Below are positions 6,801 to 14,011 of a DNA stretch of 15,679 nucleotides, piece after piece; the first letter of the stretch is position 1; each line of letters begins with the position of its first letter. The notes below the pieces were generated by a model. It searched no databases. It worked only from the letters and a program-made list of their open reading frames with translations, and was not told where the DNA came from. Source of the stretch: JANNVZ01 sp031418455 (lineage in GTDB: Bacteria; Bacteroidota; Bacteroidia; Flavobacteriales_D; Sanyastnellaceae); NCBI GenBank assembly GCA_031418455.1, contig JANOXJ010000332.1, positions 1 to 15,679 on the forward strand, written 5' to 3'. The position numbers and the translations under genes were made by a program.

Positions 6801-6901
6801 AAGAGAGGTTTAGTGAAGTGGTGTAACGCTTCTTATGTAACTATGGTTTCACTTTTATATCTTATATAAAATCCAACTCCTTGTGCCGTAATTTAAATAC
6901 A

Positions 6902-6954
6902 GCGATGGCAAGTTTATTTCTGACTGTAAATCTTATGAATTGCGCAGCCATCGC
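6902..6954 (-). repeat. 8-bp inverted repeat over the 3' end of the feo operon
   Basis: GCGATGGC (6902-6909) and GCCATCGC (6947-6954) pair perfectly across a 37-nt loop that contains the stop codon of the 44-aa gene. In the minus-strand transcript it forms a long-loop hairpin with no U-run, so it may protect the mRNA end rather than terminate. Chance is possible. Confidence 0.35.
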
Positions 6955-7048
6955 ACTTTGTTTTTTTCGAGAAAAAATGCTTGTAGATTAACCTGGCTAT
7001 ATATGCCACTGCCAATGCTATAAATATGATTACTAGAAACTCTTGCAT
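6914..7048 (-). CDS. FeoB-associated small Cys-containing membrane protein
   Basis: 44 aa, beginning MQEFLVIIF. One membrane helix (about 4-22) is followed by a basic stretch (YKHFFSKKTK) and a CDGC motif (Cys33, Cys36). Position and layout match the FeoB-associated Cys-rich membrane proteins (PF12669 type) found in the third position of feo operons outside the enterobacteria, where FeoC is absent. The cysteines could bind iron or act in redox; its role is not established. The start ATG overlaps the feoB stop by one base (TAATG), so it is probably translated by coupling. A longer reading from 7174 is only feoB shadow sequence. Confidence 0.8.
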   Translation of the reverse strand: MQEFLVIIFIALAVAYIARLIYKHFFSKKTKCDGCAIHKIYSQK

Positions 7049-9021
7049 TAGTTTAAAATATTGAATGCCAACAATGCTGCAAGGTAGGCCAAAGCGCCCA
7101 TATATGCAAGTTGTATAAGCGGCCATTTCCAGCTTTTGGTTTCGCGTTTTACTATGGCCAGTGTGGCCATGCACTGCATAGCATACACATAAAATATCAT
7201 GAGCGATACGCCTGCAGCAAGCGTATAAACGGGCTTTCCGGTTTTGGGATTTATCTCATCTCTTAATCTATTCATTAATGAATTATCGTTCTCAAAATCT
7301 TCATTTACGCTATAGATAGTAGCCATGCTGCCTACAAACACCTCCCGCGCTGCAAATGAGGTAATGAGTGAAATACCAATCTTCCAGTCAAAACCTAAAG
7401 GTTCTATTGCCGGCTCTATGGTTTTGCCCAAAATACCTATGTAAGAATTTTCCAATTTCACAGCATTTATCTGTCGCTCGTAATCTTGTTCTGTTATGCC
7501 ATTGGATGCCGTTGGCTGCTCTATAAGTGCCAAAGCATCTTGTGTTCTTTGGCTAGGGCCATAGCTGGCAAGTGCCCATAACAAAATAGAAATGGCCAGA
7601 ATAACCTTGCCTGCATCGAAAATAAAAATGCGCACTTTTTCCCAAATAGACAATAAAACATGTCCCCAACGCGGACGCTTGTAGGAGGGTAGCTCCATAA
7701 TTAAAAAACTACGGTCATTGCTTTTTATTAAATACTTCATTACAGCTGCTACTAACAAAGCACTTACTAGACCGAGGGAATAAAGCATGAATAACACAAG
7801 TCCTTGCAAATTGAAAAAACCAAAAGCTATAGTATTGGGAATAACAAGTGCTATAAGCAAAGTATACACCGGAATGCGGGCGCTGCAACTCATAAGCGGT
7901 GCCACCATAATGGTAATAATGCGGTCTTTCCAACTGCTTATGGTGCGTGCAGCCATAATGCCAGGTATGGCGCAGGCCACGCTGCTCATTAAGGGTACCA
8001 CGCTCTTACCATTTAGCCCAAAAGGCCGCACTAATTTGTCCATAATAAATACCACGCGCGACATATATCCGGTTTCTTCTAATATGGCCATGAAGAAAAA
8101 AAGCAGCGCTATTTGCGGCACAAAAACCACTACTCCGCCTATGCCGGGTATTATACCTTGCGATACCAAATCGGTAAAAATGCCCGCTGGCATAAGTTGC
8201 TGCGCCCATTGGCTAAGTCTTAAGAATGTACCATCTATCCACTCCATAGGATAGGAGGCTATGCTAAATATGCATTGGAACACCAATAACAAAACGCCTA
8301 TAAAAATGGCATATCCAAAAATTGGATGCACCAATATTTTATCTAACTTTAGTGTAGCATCGCTTATGGCATGCTGGCCTTGTTGGTGATTTACTTTGTG
8401 CAACAGCTGCTTAATGACAGAAAAACGCTGTTGCGCATCTGCCGACTGCGCAGCTTTATCCAAAGCCAATTCTTCTAATTTTATACTACCAAATTTTCTT
8501 CGGTTTGTATCCGTTTTTACACTTTCTACTGCCTTTTTTAATTCTGCTATTCCTTCGCCCGTGCGGCCATTTACACATATTATTTCTACATCGTTCAGCT
8601 CTTGTTGCAAAGCAGCAATGTCCAGCCGCATGCTTTTCTGCATGGCTATGTCATTCATGGTAAGCACTAGCACCATGGGCAAGCCCACATCATATACTTG
8701 TGTGAATAGAAGTAAATTTCTTTTAAGGTTGCTGGCGTCTGCTATTACCACCACCGCATCGGGGTGGTTAGGGTCTTGCTTATTCTTTAGCACCTCCAGC
8801 ACTATTCGCTCATCTTTAGAACGAGGAAAAATGCTATATATACCGGGTAAATCCAGTACTTCAATTTTTTTTCCTGAAGGTAAATCTGTTGTACCTGTTT
8901 TTTTATCTACGGTAACTCCCGGAAAATTACCCACCGTTTGATTGAGACCTGTAAGGTGGTTGAATACAGAGCTTTTGCCTGTATTAGGATTGCCTATAAG
9001 AGCTATTCGTTTTATTTCCAT
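7048..9021 (-). CDS. feoB: ferrous iron transporter FeoB
   Basis: 657 aa from the ATG at 9021. An N-terminal cytoplasmic G domain carries G1 GNPNTGKS (10-17), the switch region VGNFPGVTVDK, G3 DLPG (57-60) and a G5-like stretch near 150. A helical linker follows, then a polytopic membrane domain with the two gate repeats, Cys350 in CAIPGIMAART and PLMSCSARIPVY (375-386). The last helices include MQCMATLAIVKRETKSWKW. It imports Fe2+ across the inner membrane, driven or gated by nucleotide hydrolysis. The G4 position, canonically NxxD, reads T121-M-N-D124, so the guanine-specifying Asn is Thr. A GTG at 9048 would add nine residues and overlap feoA; I prefer the ATG, 13 nt after the feoA stop and preceded by AAAAAGG. 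It lies between feoA and the 44-aa protein in one operon. Confidence 0.97.
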   Translation of the reverse strand: MEIKRIALIGNPNTGKSSVFNHLTGLNQTVGNFPGVTVDKKTGTTDLPSGKKIEVLDLPGIYSIFPRSKDERIVLEVLKNKQDPNHPDAVVVIADASNLKRNLLLFTQVYDVGLPMVLVLTMNDIAMQKSMRLDIAALQQELNDVEIICVNGRTGEGIAELKKAVESVKTDTNRRKFGSIKLEELALDKAAQSADAQQRFSVIKQLLHKVNHQQGQHAISDATLKLDKILVHPIFGYAIFIGVLLLVFQCIFSIASYPMEWIDGTFLRLSQWAQQLMPAGIFTDLVSQGIIPGIGGVVVFVPQIALLFFFMAILEETGYMSRVVFIMDKLVRPFGLNGKSVVPLMSSVACAIPGIMAARTISSWKDRIITIMVAPLMSCSARIPVYTLLIALVIPNTIAFGFFNLQGLVLFMLYSLGLVSALLVAAVMKYLIKSNDRSFLIMELPSYKRPRWGHVLLSIWEKVRIFIFDAGKVILAISILLWALASYGPSQRTQDALALIEQPTASNGITEQDYERQINAVKLENSYIGILGKTIEPAIEPLGFDWKIGISLITSFAAREVFVGSMATIYSVNEDFENDNSLMNRLRDEINPKTGKPVYTLAAGVSLMIFYVYAMQCMATLAIVKRETKSWKWPLIQLAYMGALAYLAALLAFNILN

Positions 9022-9034
9022 AGCCTTTTTACAA

Positions 9035-9268
9035 TCATTTGTCCTCACTTTCCATTATCACCAAATCAGCCTCGTCCAAACGCAGCGACAGCATGTATCC
9101 GCCCACATCTACCGCTATAGGGTCGCCCATAGGCGCAGCATATAGCATGGTTACTTGCATTCCTCCATGCATACCCATTTCTATCAACTTAGGAGTTAAG
9201 TCGCTAGGTGCTATATGTTTTATAGTACCCTTTTGGCCAGGCTTATATGACTTTAATGTGGCTGACAT
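9035..9268 (-). CDS. feoA: FeoA-domain protein
   Basis: A 77-aa single FeoA domain of SH3-like fold. It shows the usual pattern: a Gly-rich start (YKPGQKGTIKHI), LTPKLIEMGMHGGMQVTMLYAAPMGDPIAVDVGGYMLSLRLDEADLV. FeoA is a small cytoplasmic protein that binds FeoB and supports Fe2+ uptake. It is first in the feo operon, 13 bp ahead of feoB. A promoter on the minus strand (9359-9329) fits the Bacteroidota consensus, and the leader contains an 8-bp inverted repeat. guaB is transcribed divergently from the same 190-bp gap. Confidence 0.93.
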   Translation of the reverse strand: MSATLKSYKPGQKGTIKHIAPSDLTPKLIEMGMHGGMQVTMLYAAPMGDPIAVDVGGYMLSLRLDEADLVIMESEDK

Positions 9269-9278
9269 GGGTTTGGCT

Positions 9279-9322
9279 TATGCAGGCTACGAAAGAAGGA
9301 GTAGAATGGAATAACCTGCATA
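9279..9322 (-). repeat. inverted repeat in the feoA leader
   Basis: TATGCAGG (9279-9286) and CCTGCATA (9315-9322) are perfect complements 28 nt apart. The upstream arm coincides with the expected transcription start and the other arm ends 10 nt before the feoA start codon. It could be an operator or a leader hairpin controlling feoA. No known iron box is recognisable. Confidence 0.4.
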
Positions 9323-9328
9323 CCATGA

Positions 9329-9359
9329 AAAAGGTATTACAAGAACTTCTAGTGACAAT
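9329..9359 (-). promoter_or_regulatory. feoA promoter
   Basis: On the minus strand ATTG (9359-9356), a 19-nt spacer and TACCTTTT (9336-9329) match TTTG-N19-TAnnTTTG with one mismatch in each box. Transcription would start near 9322, giving a leader of about 54 nt. Confidence 0.55.
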
Positions 9360-9392
9360 CCAATTTTAAAAATGTTAGTTGAATTCTTCCTT

Positions 9393-9423
9393 TTCGTTCA
9401 GGCAACAATTCAAATTATATTTG
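9393..9423 (+). promoter_or_regulatory. guaB promoter
   Basis: TATATTTG at 9416-9423 is an exact TAnnTTTG -7 box. TTCG at 9393-9396, 19 nt upstream, is one base from TTTG. Transcription would start near 9430, about 29 nt before the guaB ATG. Confidence 0.65.
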
Positions 9424-9458
9424 CCCGAATTTTCTAACGAAGTAAAATTCAATCGTTC

Positions 9459-10934
9459 ATGTCTTATTTGAAAGAAAAACTGGTAGGCGAAGGTCTCACA
9501 TATGATGACGTTCTTCTTGTGCCTGCATATTCCAATGTGCTACCCCGCGAGGTAAACATTCAATCAAAATTTAGTAGAAACATAGTGCTAAACACCCCTG
9601 TGGTGAGCGCTGCCATGGACACCGTTACAGAAAGCGATATGGCCATAGGTATGGCGCGGCAAGGCGGCATAGGTGTGATACATAAAAACATGACCATAGC
9701 TGCACAGGCCCAAGAGGTGCGCAAGGTGAAGCGCAGTGAAAGTGGCATGATACAAGACCCTATTGTACTGCCACTAACAGCCGTGGTGGGCGATGCGCTT
9801 AAGCTAATGGCCGAAAATAAAATAGGCGGAATTCCTGTGGTAAACGAGGCTGGACTATTAAAAGGCATAGTCACCAACCGCGACCTAAGGTTTGAAAAAG
9901 ATACAAGCCGGCCTATAACCGAAGTAATGACAAGCGAAGGCCTTATAGTGACTGATAAACCTAACGACATGGCCGCTGCAGAATCTATTTTGCAAGCACA
10001 CAAAATTGAAAAACTACCTGTAGTAAGTAAAGATGGAAAACTGGTGGGATTAATGACTTACCAGGACATTATAAAATTAAAAAAATACCCCAACTCTTGT
10101 AAGGATGCCTTGGGCAGATTACGCGTGGCAGCCGCTGTAGGTGTTACACACGACACTATGGAGCGTGCAGAGGCAGTAGTAAAAGCAGGTGTAGATGCAA
10201 TTATTATAGATACAGCCCACGGCCACTCACAAGGTGTGCTTAACATGCTTAAGCAAGTAAAAGAAAAATACGGCAATAAAATAGACATTATAGTAGGCAA
10301 TGTAGCCACAGCCGCTGCTGCTAATGCGCTTATAGAAGCCGGTGCAGATGCCGTAAAAGTGGGCATTGGACCAGGCTCCATTTGCACCACACGCGTAATA
10401 GCCGGTGTGGGTGTGCCCCAACTAACAGCGGTAATGGATGTAGCCAATGGTATTACGGACAAGTCGGTACCCATTATAGCAGATGGTGGTATACGATTTA
10501 CTGGCGATATAGTAAAAGCTATAGCCGGTGGTGCCAGCACCATTATGGTGGGCAGCATGCTGGCTGGTACGGAAGAAAGTCCGGGCGAAACCATCATTTA
10601 CGAAGGCAGAAAATTTAAATCGTACCGCGGCATGGGCTCTGTGGAAGCCATGCAGCAGGGCAGTAAAGACCGCTATTTTCAAGATGCTGAAGACGACATA
10701 AAGAAACTAGTGCCTGAGGGCATAAGCGGCAGAGTGCCATTTAAAGGCGCAGTGCAAGAGGTAATGTATCAGGTAATAGGTGGTTTGCGCGCTGGTATGG
10801 GCTATTGCGGATGTGCTACTATAGCCGATTTGCAAAATGCCAAGTTTATACGCATAACCAATGCTGGCATGAAGGAAAGCCACCCACACGACATATTAAT
10901 AACCCGCGAAGCTCCCAACTATAGCCTACGCTAA
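9459..10934 (+). CDS. guaB: IMP dehydrogenase
   Basis: 491 aa, normal length. It catalyses NAD-dependent oxidation of IMP to XMP, the committed step of GMP synthesis. A TIM barrel starts at LTYDDVLLVPAYS (13-25) and is interrupted by two CBS domains (about 101-205: IPVVNEAGLLKGIVTNRDLRF and LPVVSKDGKLVGLMTYQDI), the regulatory Bateman module. The catalytic loop GIGPGSICTTR (303-313) carries Cys309, which forms the XMP thioester. GGASTIMVGSMLAGTEESPGE and YRGMGSVEAM follow as the phosphate-binding and flap-preceding segments. The ATG at 9459 follows a consensus promoter. It is a single gene, divergent from feoA; a short inverted repeat (GGCTTA 10974-10979 / TAAGCC 10986-10991) lies downstream without a T-run. 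Confidence 0.98.
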   Translation: MSYLKEKLVGEGLTYDDVLLVPAYSNVLPREVNIQSKFSRNIVLNTPVVSAAMDTVTESDMAIGMARQGGIGVIHKNMTIAAQAQEVRKVKRSESGMIQDPIVLPLTAVVGDALKLMAENKIGGIPVVNEAGLLKGIVTNRDLRFEKDTSRPITEVMTSEGLIVTDKPNDMAAAESILQAHKIEKLPVVSKDGKLVGLMTYQDIIKLKKYPNSCKDALGRLRVAAAVGVTHDTMERAEAVVKAGVDAIIIDTAHGHSQGVLNMLKQVKEKYGNKIDIIVGNVATAAAANALIEAGADAVKVGIGPGSICTTRVIAGVGVPQLTAVMDVANGITDKSVPIIADGGIRFTGDIVKAIAGGASTIMVGSMLAGTEESPGETIIYEGRKFKSYRGMGSVEAMQQGSKDRYFQDAEDDIKKLVPEGISGRVPFKGAVQEVMYQVIGGLRAGMGYCGCATIADLQNAKFIRITNAGMKESHPHDILITREAPNYSLR

Positions 10935-11027
10935 TATAAAAACATCTTATAAACACGCTCAAATCAACCATTTGGCTTAATTAAATAAGCCTTAGGTAGG
11001 GGTCTACAAAAGTTGGTTTTATACAAC

Positions 11028-11077
11028 TGGGCAGTCAAGCATTATCTGATTCAAAATCATGGCTTTTTAGCTGCCCA
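11028..11077 (+). repeat. nested inverted repeats between guaB and the chaperone operon
   Basis: TGGGCAG (11028-11034) pairs with CTGCCCA (11071-11077). Inside, AAGC/GCTT and TGAT/ATCA can also pair. Just upstream AGTTG (11011-11015) pairs with CAACT (11024-11028). It may be a guaB 3' structure or a leader/operator for the next operon. It overlaps the putative -33 box at 11064-11067. Confidence 0.35.
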
Positions 11078-11094
11078 AAATTCTCTTACTTTCG
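11064..11094 (+). promoter_or_regulatory. promoter of the periplasmic chaperone operon
   Basis: TTTT (11064-11067), 19 nt, then TACTTTCG (11087-11094): each box is one base from the Bacteroidota consensus. The start would be near 11101, about 32 nt before the ATG at 11133. Confidence 0.5.
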
Positions 11095-11132
11095 CACGCC
11101 TTTTAATTTAAAAGACTAGATTAACACTTTAT

Positions 11133-13076
11133 ATGAAAACCATTAAGAAATTACTTTTTACAGTCCTCTTTTTTGTGGCATTGTCAGCAACTGCCCAAGA
11201 TAAAAACGCAGTAGTGCTAACAGTGGATGGCGAACCAACCACGGTAGAAGAATTTGAGAACATTTTCAAAAAGAATAACCGCGACTCTGCAGTAACTCCA
11301 CAGAGCCTGGATGAATACATGGAACTGTTCGTAAACTTTAAGCTAAAAGTGAAAGAAGCTAAAGAAATGGGCTTGGATACTGTGGGTAAATTCAAACAAG
11401 AACTGGCCGGCTACCGCGCACAGCTTGCACGCCCATACCTTACTGACAGCGACAAACTAACCGACCTGGTGAAGGAAGCATATGACAGGCAGCAGCTGGA
11501 AATACACGCTATGCACATACTAGTGAAGTGCGACCCGGTGGCAGCATCGCCAGATACATTGGCAGCCTACAACCGTGCAATGGCATTGCGCGCGCGCATA
11601 ATGGCCGGAGAAGATTTTGCTACAGTGGCTAAAGACAAAGATGGCAGCGATGACCCAAGTGCTAAAGACAACGGTGGCGATCTGGGATATTTCACCGTAT
11701 TTCAAATGGTACACCCTTTTGAAGATGCAGCCTACAACACTCCTGTTGGGCAAGTAAGCATGCCAGTGCGCACACGCTACGGCTATCACATTATAAAAGT
11801 GCTTGACAACAGAACAGCCCGTGGCGAAGTGCATGTGGCGCATATAATGGTAAAACCAAAAACAGAAGCAAATGGAGAAGCCAATGCTGCTGCACGTGCC
11901 AATGAAATTTATCAAAAAATAGTATCGAACGAAGAAACTTTTGAAAACCTTGCTGCCAAATACAGCGATGATTTGGGAACCGGCAAAAAAGGCGGTGAAC
12001 TTCCATGGTTTGGTACTAACAAAATGGTGGCCGAATTTGAAAATGCGGCATTTAGTTTAGCTAAAGATGGCGATGTAAGCCAACCTATAAAAACATCTTT
12101 TGGCTACCACATTATTAAAAGATTAGGCTACAAGCCTGTGCCGCCATTTACCGATGTAGAAAAAGATTTGAAAAACAGAGTTAGCAAAGATGGCAGAAGC
12201 GAAAAAACCAGAAAATCATTTATTGAAAAGATTAAAAAGGAGTATAACTACACCGAATATAATGAAGTATTAATTCCTCTGATAGCTAAGGCGGACACTA
12301 ACATATATGAAGGTAAAGTAAAACTAAAAAAGCGTGCTTTGAAAAAAACCATGCTTAGCATAGGCGACAAGAAATACACCGTAAAAGATTTCATAGCCTA
12401 CCTGCAAATGCGCGGTAAAACCAAAACCCGACTTACACCTGCAGAGTATGTAAACTCCATGGCGCATACCTATGGCGAAGACATGCTTATGGATTATGAA
12501 AATGCTCGTTTGGAACAAAAGCACCCTGCCTTTAGACTGCTTATGAAAGAATACAAAGAAGGCATTTTGCTATTTGAACTTACCGACCAAAAAGTGTGGA
12601 GCAAAGCAGTAAAGGACACTACCGGACTAAAAGAATACTACGCAAAAAACAAATCGAAATTTATGTGGCCTGAGCGCGCAGATGTGATTATATACACTTG
12701 CGGTTCGGACAGTGTTGCTGCCGTGCTTCGCCAAATGCTGGCACAAGGCAGAGACAAGTCTGCAATAGCAGGTGAACTAAACAAAAATTCGCAGCTTAAT
12801 TTGCAAATAGAAGAAGATGTGTATGCAAGAGACGAACGCGACCTGCTTGCTAAAGTAGATTGGAAAAAAGGAATGAGCCAAAACATTTTCGAAAACGGAT
12901 TGGTATATGTGGTAGAAGTAAAAGAAATTTTACCTCCATCAGAAAAAAAATTGGACGAGGCTAAAGGACTCATCACTTCTGATTACCAAACTTATTTAGA
13001 ACAAGAGTGGATTAAAGAATTGCGCTCTAAGCACAAAGTAGTAGTGAATAAAGAGGTGCTGCACTCTATTCATTAA
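11133..13076 (+). CDS. periplasmic peptidyl-prolyl isomerase with two parvulin (PpiC) domains
   Basis: 647 aa. A Sec signal peptide (KK, then LLFTVLFFVALSATAQ) is probably cleaved near residue 22. An N-terminal SurA-like helical region (about 25-120) is followed by two tandem parvulin domains: about 124-226 (IHAMHILVK, GGDLGYF, YGYHIIKVLD) and about 233-333 (VHVAHIMVK, KKGGELPWF, FGYHIIKRLG). A 300-residue C-terminal region without a recognised domain ends in ELRSKHKVVVNKEVL. The protein should bind unfolded outer-membrane or secreted proteins and isomerise X-Pro bonds, like SurA/PpiD. It is first of three related genes, with its own promoter; the next gene starts 80 bp downstream. Proteins of this size and layout are usual in Bacteroidota. 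Confidence 0.92.
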   Translation: MKTIKKLLFTVLFFVALSATAQDKNAVVLTVDGEPTTVEEFENIFKKNNRDSAVTPQSLDEYMELFVNFKLKVKEAKEMGLDTVGKFKQELAGYRAQLARPYLTDSDKLTDLVKEAYDRQQLEIHAMHILVKCDPVAASPDTLAAYNRAMALRARIMAGEDFATVAKDKDGSDDPSAKDNGGDLGYFTVFQMVHPFEDAAYNTPVGQVSMPVRTRYGYHIIKVLDNRTARGEVHVAHIMVKPKTEANGEANAAARANEIYQKIVSNEETFENLAAKYSDDLGTGKKGGELPWFGTNKMVAEFENAAFSLAKDGDVSQPIKTSFGYHIIKRLGYKPVPPFTDVEKDLKNRVSKDGRSEKTRKSFIEKIKKEYNYTEYNEVLIPLIAKADTNIYEGKVKLKKRALKKTMLSIGDKKYTVKDFIAYLQMRGKTKTRLTPAEYVNSMAHTYGEDMLMDYENARLEQKHPAFRLLMKEYKEGILLFELTDQKVWSKAVKDTTGLKEYYAKNKSKFMWPERADVIIYTCGSDSVAAVLRQMLAQGRDKSAIAGELNKNSQLNLQIEEDVYARDERDLLAKVDWKKGMSQNIFENGLVYVVEVKEILPPSEKKLDEAKGLITSDYQTYLEQEWIKELRSKHKVVVNKEVLHSIH

Positions 13077-13156
13077 ATTTTTTAAGATAAGCTTGCACAA
13101 AAGAACTAAAGGCTTGCTCGCACTAATAAAAGAATGGGCATGCGTGAGGTAATGAG

Positions 13157-14011
13157 ATGAATAACCAATTAACTGCTTTCATATTTCTTGCATTTGTTGC
13201 CCTTAGCTGTAACAATATGGGCAACCAAAACGCCCTAGTGGCACGTGTGGGAGACAAAACTCTTTCATGGGCAGAACTAATGGATGTAATACCCGACAAC
13301 AGCAATGCATTGGACAGCGCTGCACTGGCAGAACGCTATATACAAAACTGGGCAAAACAACAAGTATTAATTTCACAAGCAGAAAGCAGTTTGAGTGATG
13401 AAAAAAAATCTTTTGACGCGCTTATTGAAAATTACAGAACATCGTTACTTACCTACACCTACGAGCAAGAATGGATAAACCAAAAGCTTGATACGGCTGT
13501 AACAGAGGATGAAATAGTAAAATATTATAACGATAACGAAAAGAACTTTGAATTGCGCGATTACATACTGAAGGTAAAATTTTCTGCCATAGCCTCCGAC
13601 AGTAAAGCTATACCTGGCCTGAAAAAACTATTTTACAGCACCAAGCCGGAAGACCTTGTAAAACTTGAAAAATATTGTGTAGAAAATGGAGCATCTTATT
13701 ACTTCAACGAAGACAGATGGATGCTTTGGGAAGATTTTATAAAACAAATACCACTGGCAGGCTTCGACCCGGAAACTTTTTTGAAGAAGAACAAAAACTT
13801 TGAATTTGAAAAAGAAAACAATTTGTATTTGATGACCATAACGGACTACCAACTTAACGGGACACGCTCACCATTGAGTTTTGAAAAAGAAAGAATAAGA
13901 AGCTTAATAGTCAATAAACGCAAAATGGATTTACTGGATACAATGCGTGAAGACCTTTACCAAAAGGCCTTACAAGAAAAGCGAGTAGAAACATTTTACG
14001 AAAAGAAATGA
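13157..14011 (+). CDS. SurA/PpiC-like lipoprotein with degenerate isomerase domain
   Basis: 284 aa. A lipoprotein signal peptide has a lipobox ALSC with Cys18 as the lipidation site. LVARVGDKTLSWAELMDVIP (27-46) is the N-terminal strand-helix of SurA/PpiC proteins, and a helical region runs to about 133. Residues 134-232 keep the outline of a parvulin domain (YILKVKFSAI for the HILVK strand, DRWMLWEDF for the GGDLGWF region, NNLYLMTITDYQ for the GYHIIKVLD strand), but the conserved His, the Gly pairs and GYH are gone. So it is probably a membrane-attached chaperone or scaffold, not an active isomerase. It overlaps surA by 4 bp (ATGA), a sign of translational coupling. Confidence 0.75.
   Translation: MNNQLTAFIFLAFVALSCNNMGNQNALVARVGDKTLSWAELMDVIPDNSNALDSAALAERYIQNWAKQQVLISQAESSLSDEKKSFDALIENYRTSLLTYTYEQEWINQKLDTAVTEDEIVKYYNDNEKNFELRDYILKVKFSAIASDSKAIPGLKKLFYSTKPEDLVKLEKYCVENGASYYFNEDRWMLWEDFIKQIPLAGFDPETFLKKNKNFEFEKENNLYLMTITDYQLNGTRSPLSFEKERIRSLIVNKRKMDLLDTMREDLYQKALQEKRVETFYEKK

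Noticed and set aside
6914..7174. Longer 86-aa form of the FeoB-associated protein
   Set aside because: The first 42 residues overlap feoB out of frame; the TAATG start at 7048 gives a clean membrane helix at the N-terminus.
7787..8254. 155-aa plus-strand ORF opposite the FeoB membrane domain
   Set aside because: Shadow of the feoB membrane region; no coherent domain and no promoter.
8396..8941. 181-aa plus-strand ORF opposite feoB
   Set aside because: It mirrors the feoB reading frame on the other strand, is Ser/Cys-rich with no domain, and feoB is unmistakable by its motifs.
9022..9048. GTG start for feoB adding nine residues
   Set aside because: It overlaps feoA and adds a polar stretch before the conserved MEIKRIALIGNPN start; the ATG at 9021 follows an AAGG stretch.
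10058..10597. 179-aa minus-strand ORF opposite guaB
   Set aside because: Low-complexity Ser/Thr/Ala/Pro translation typical of the antisense of a conserved gene.
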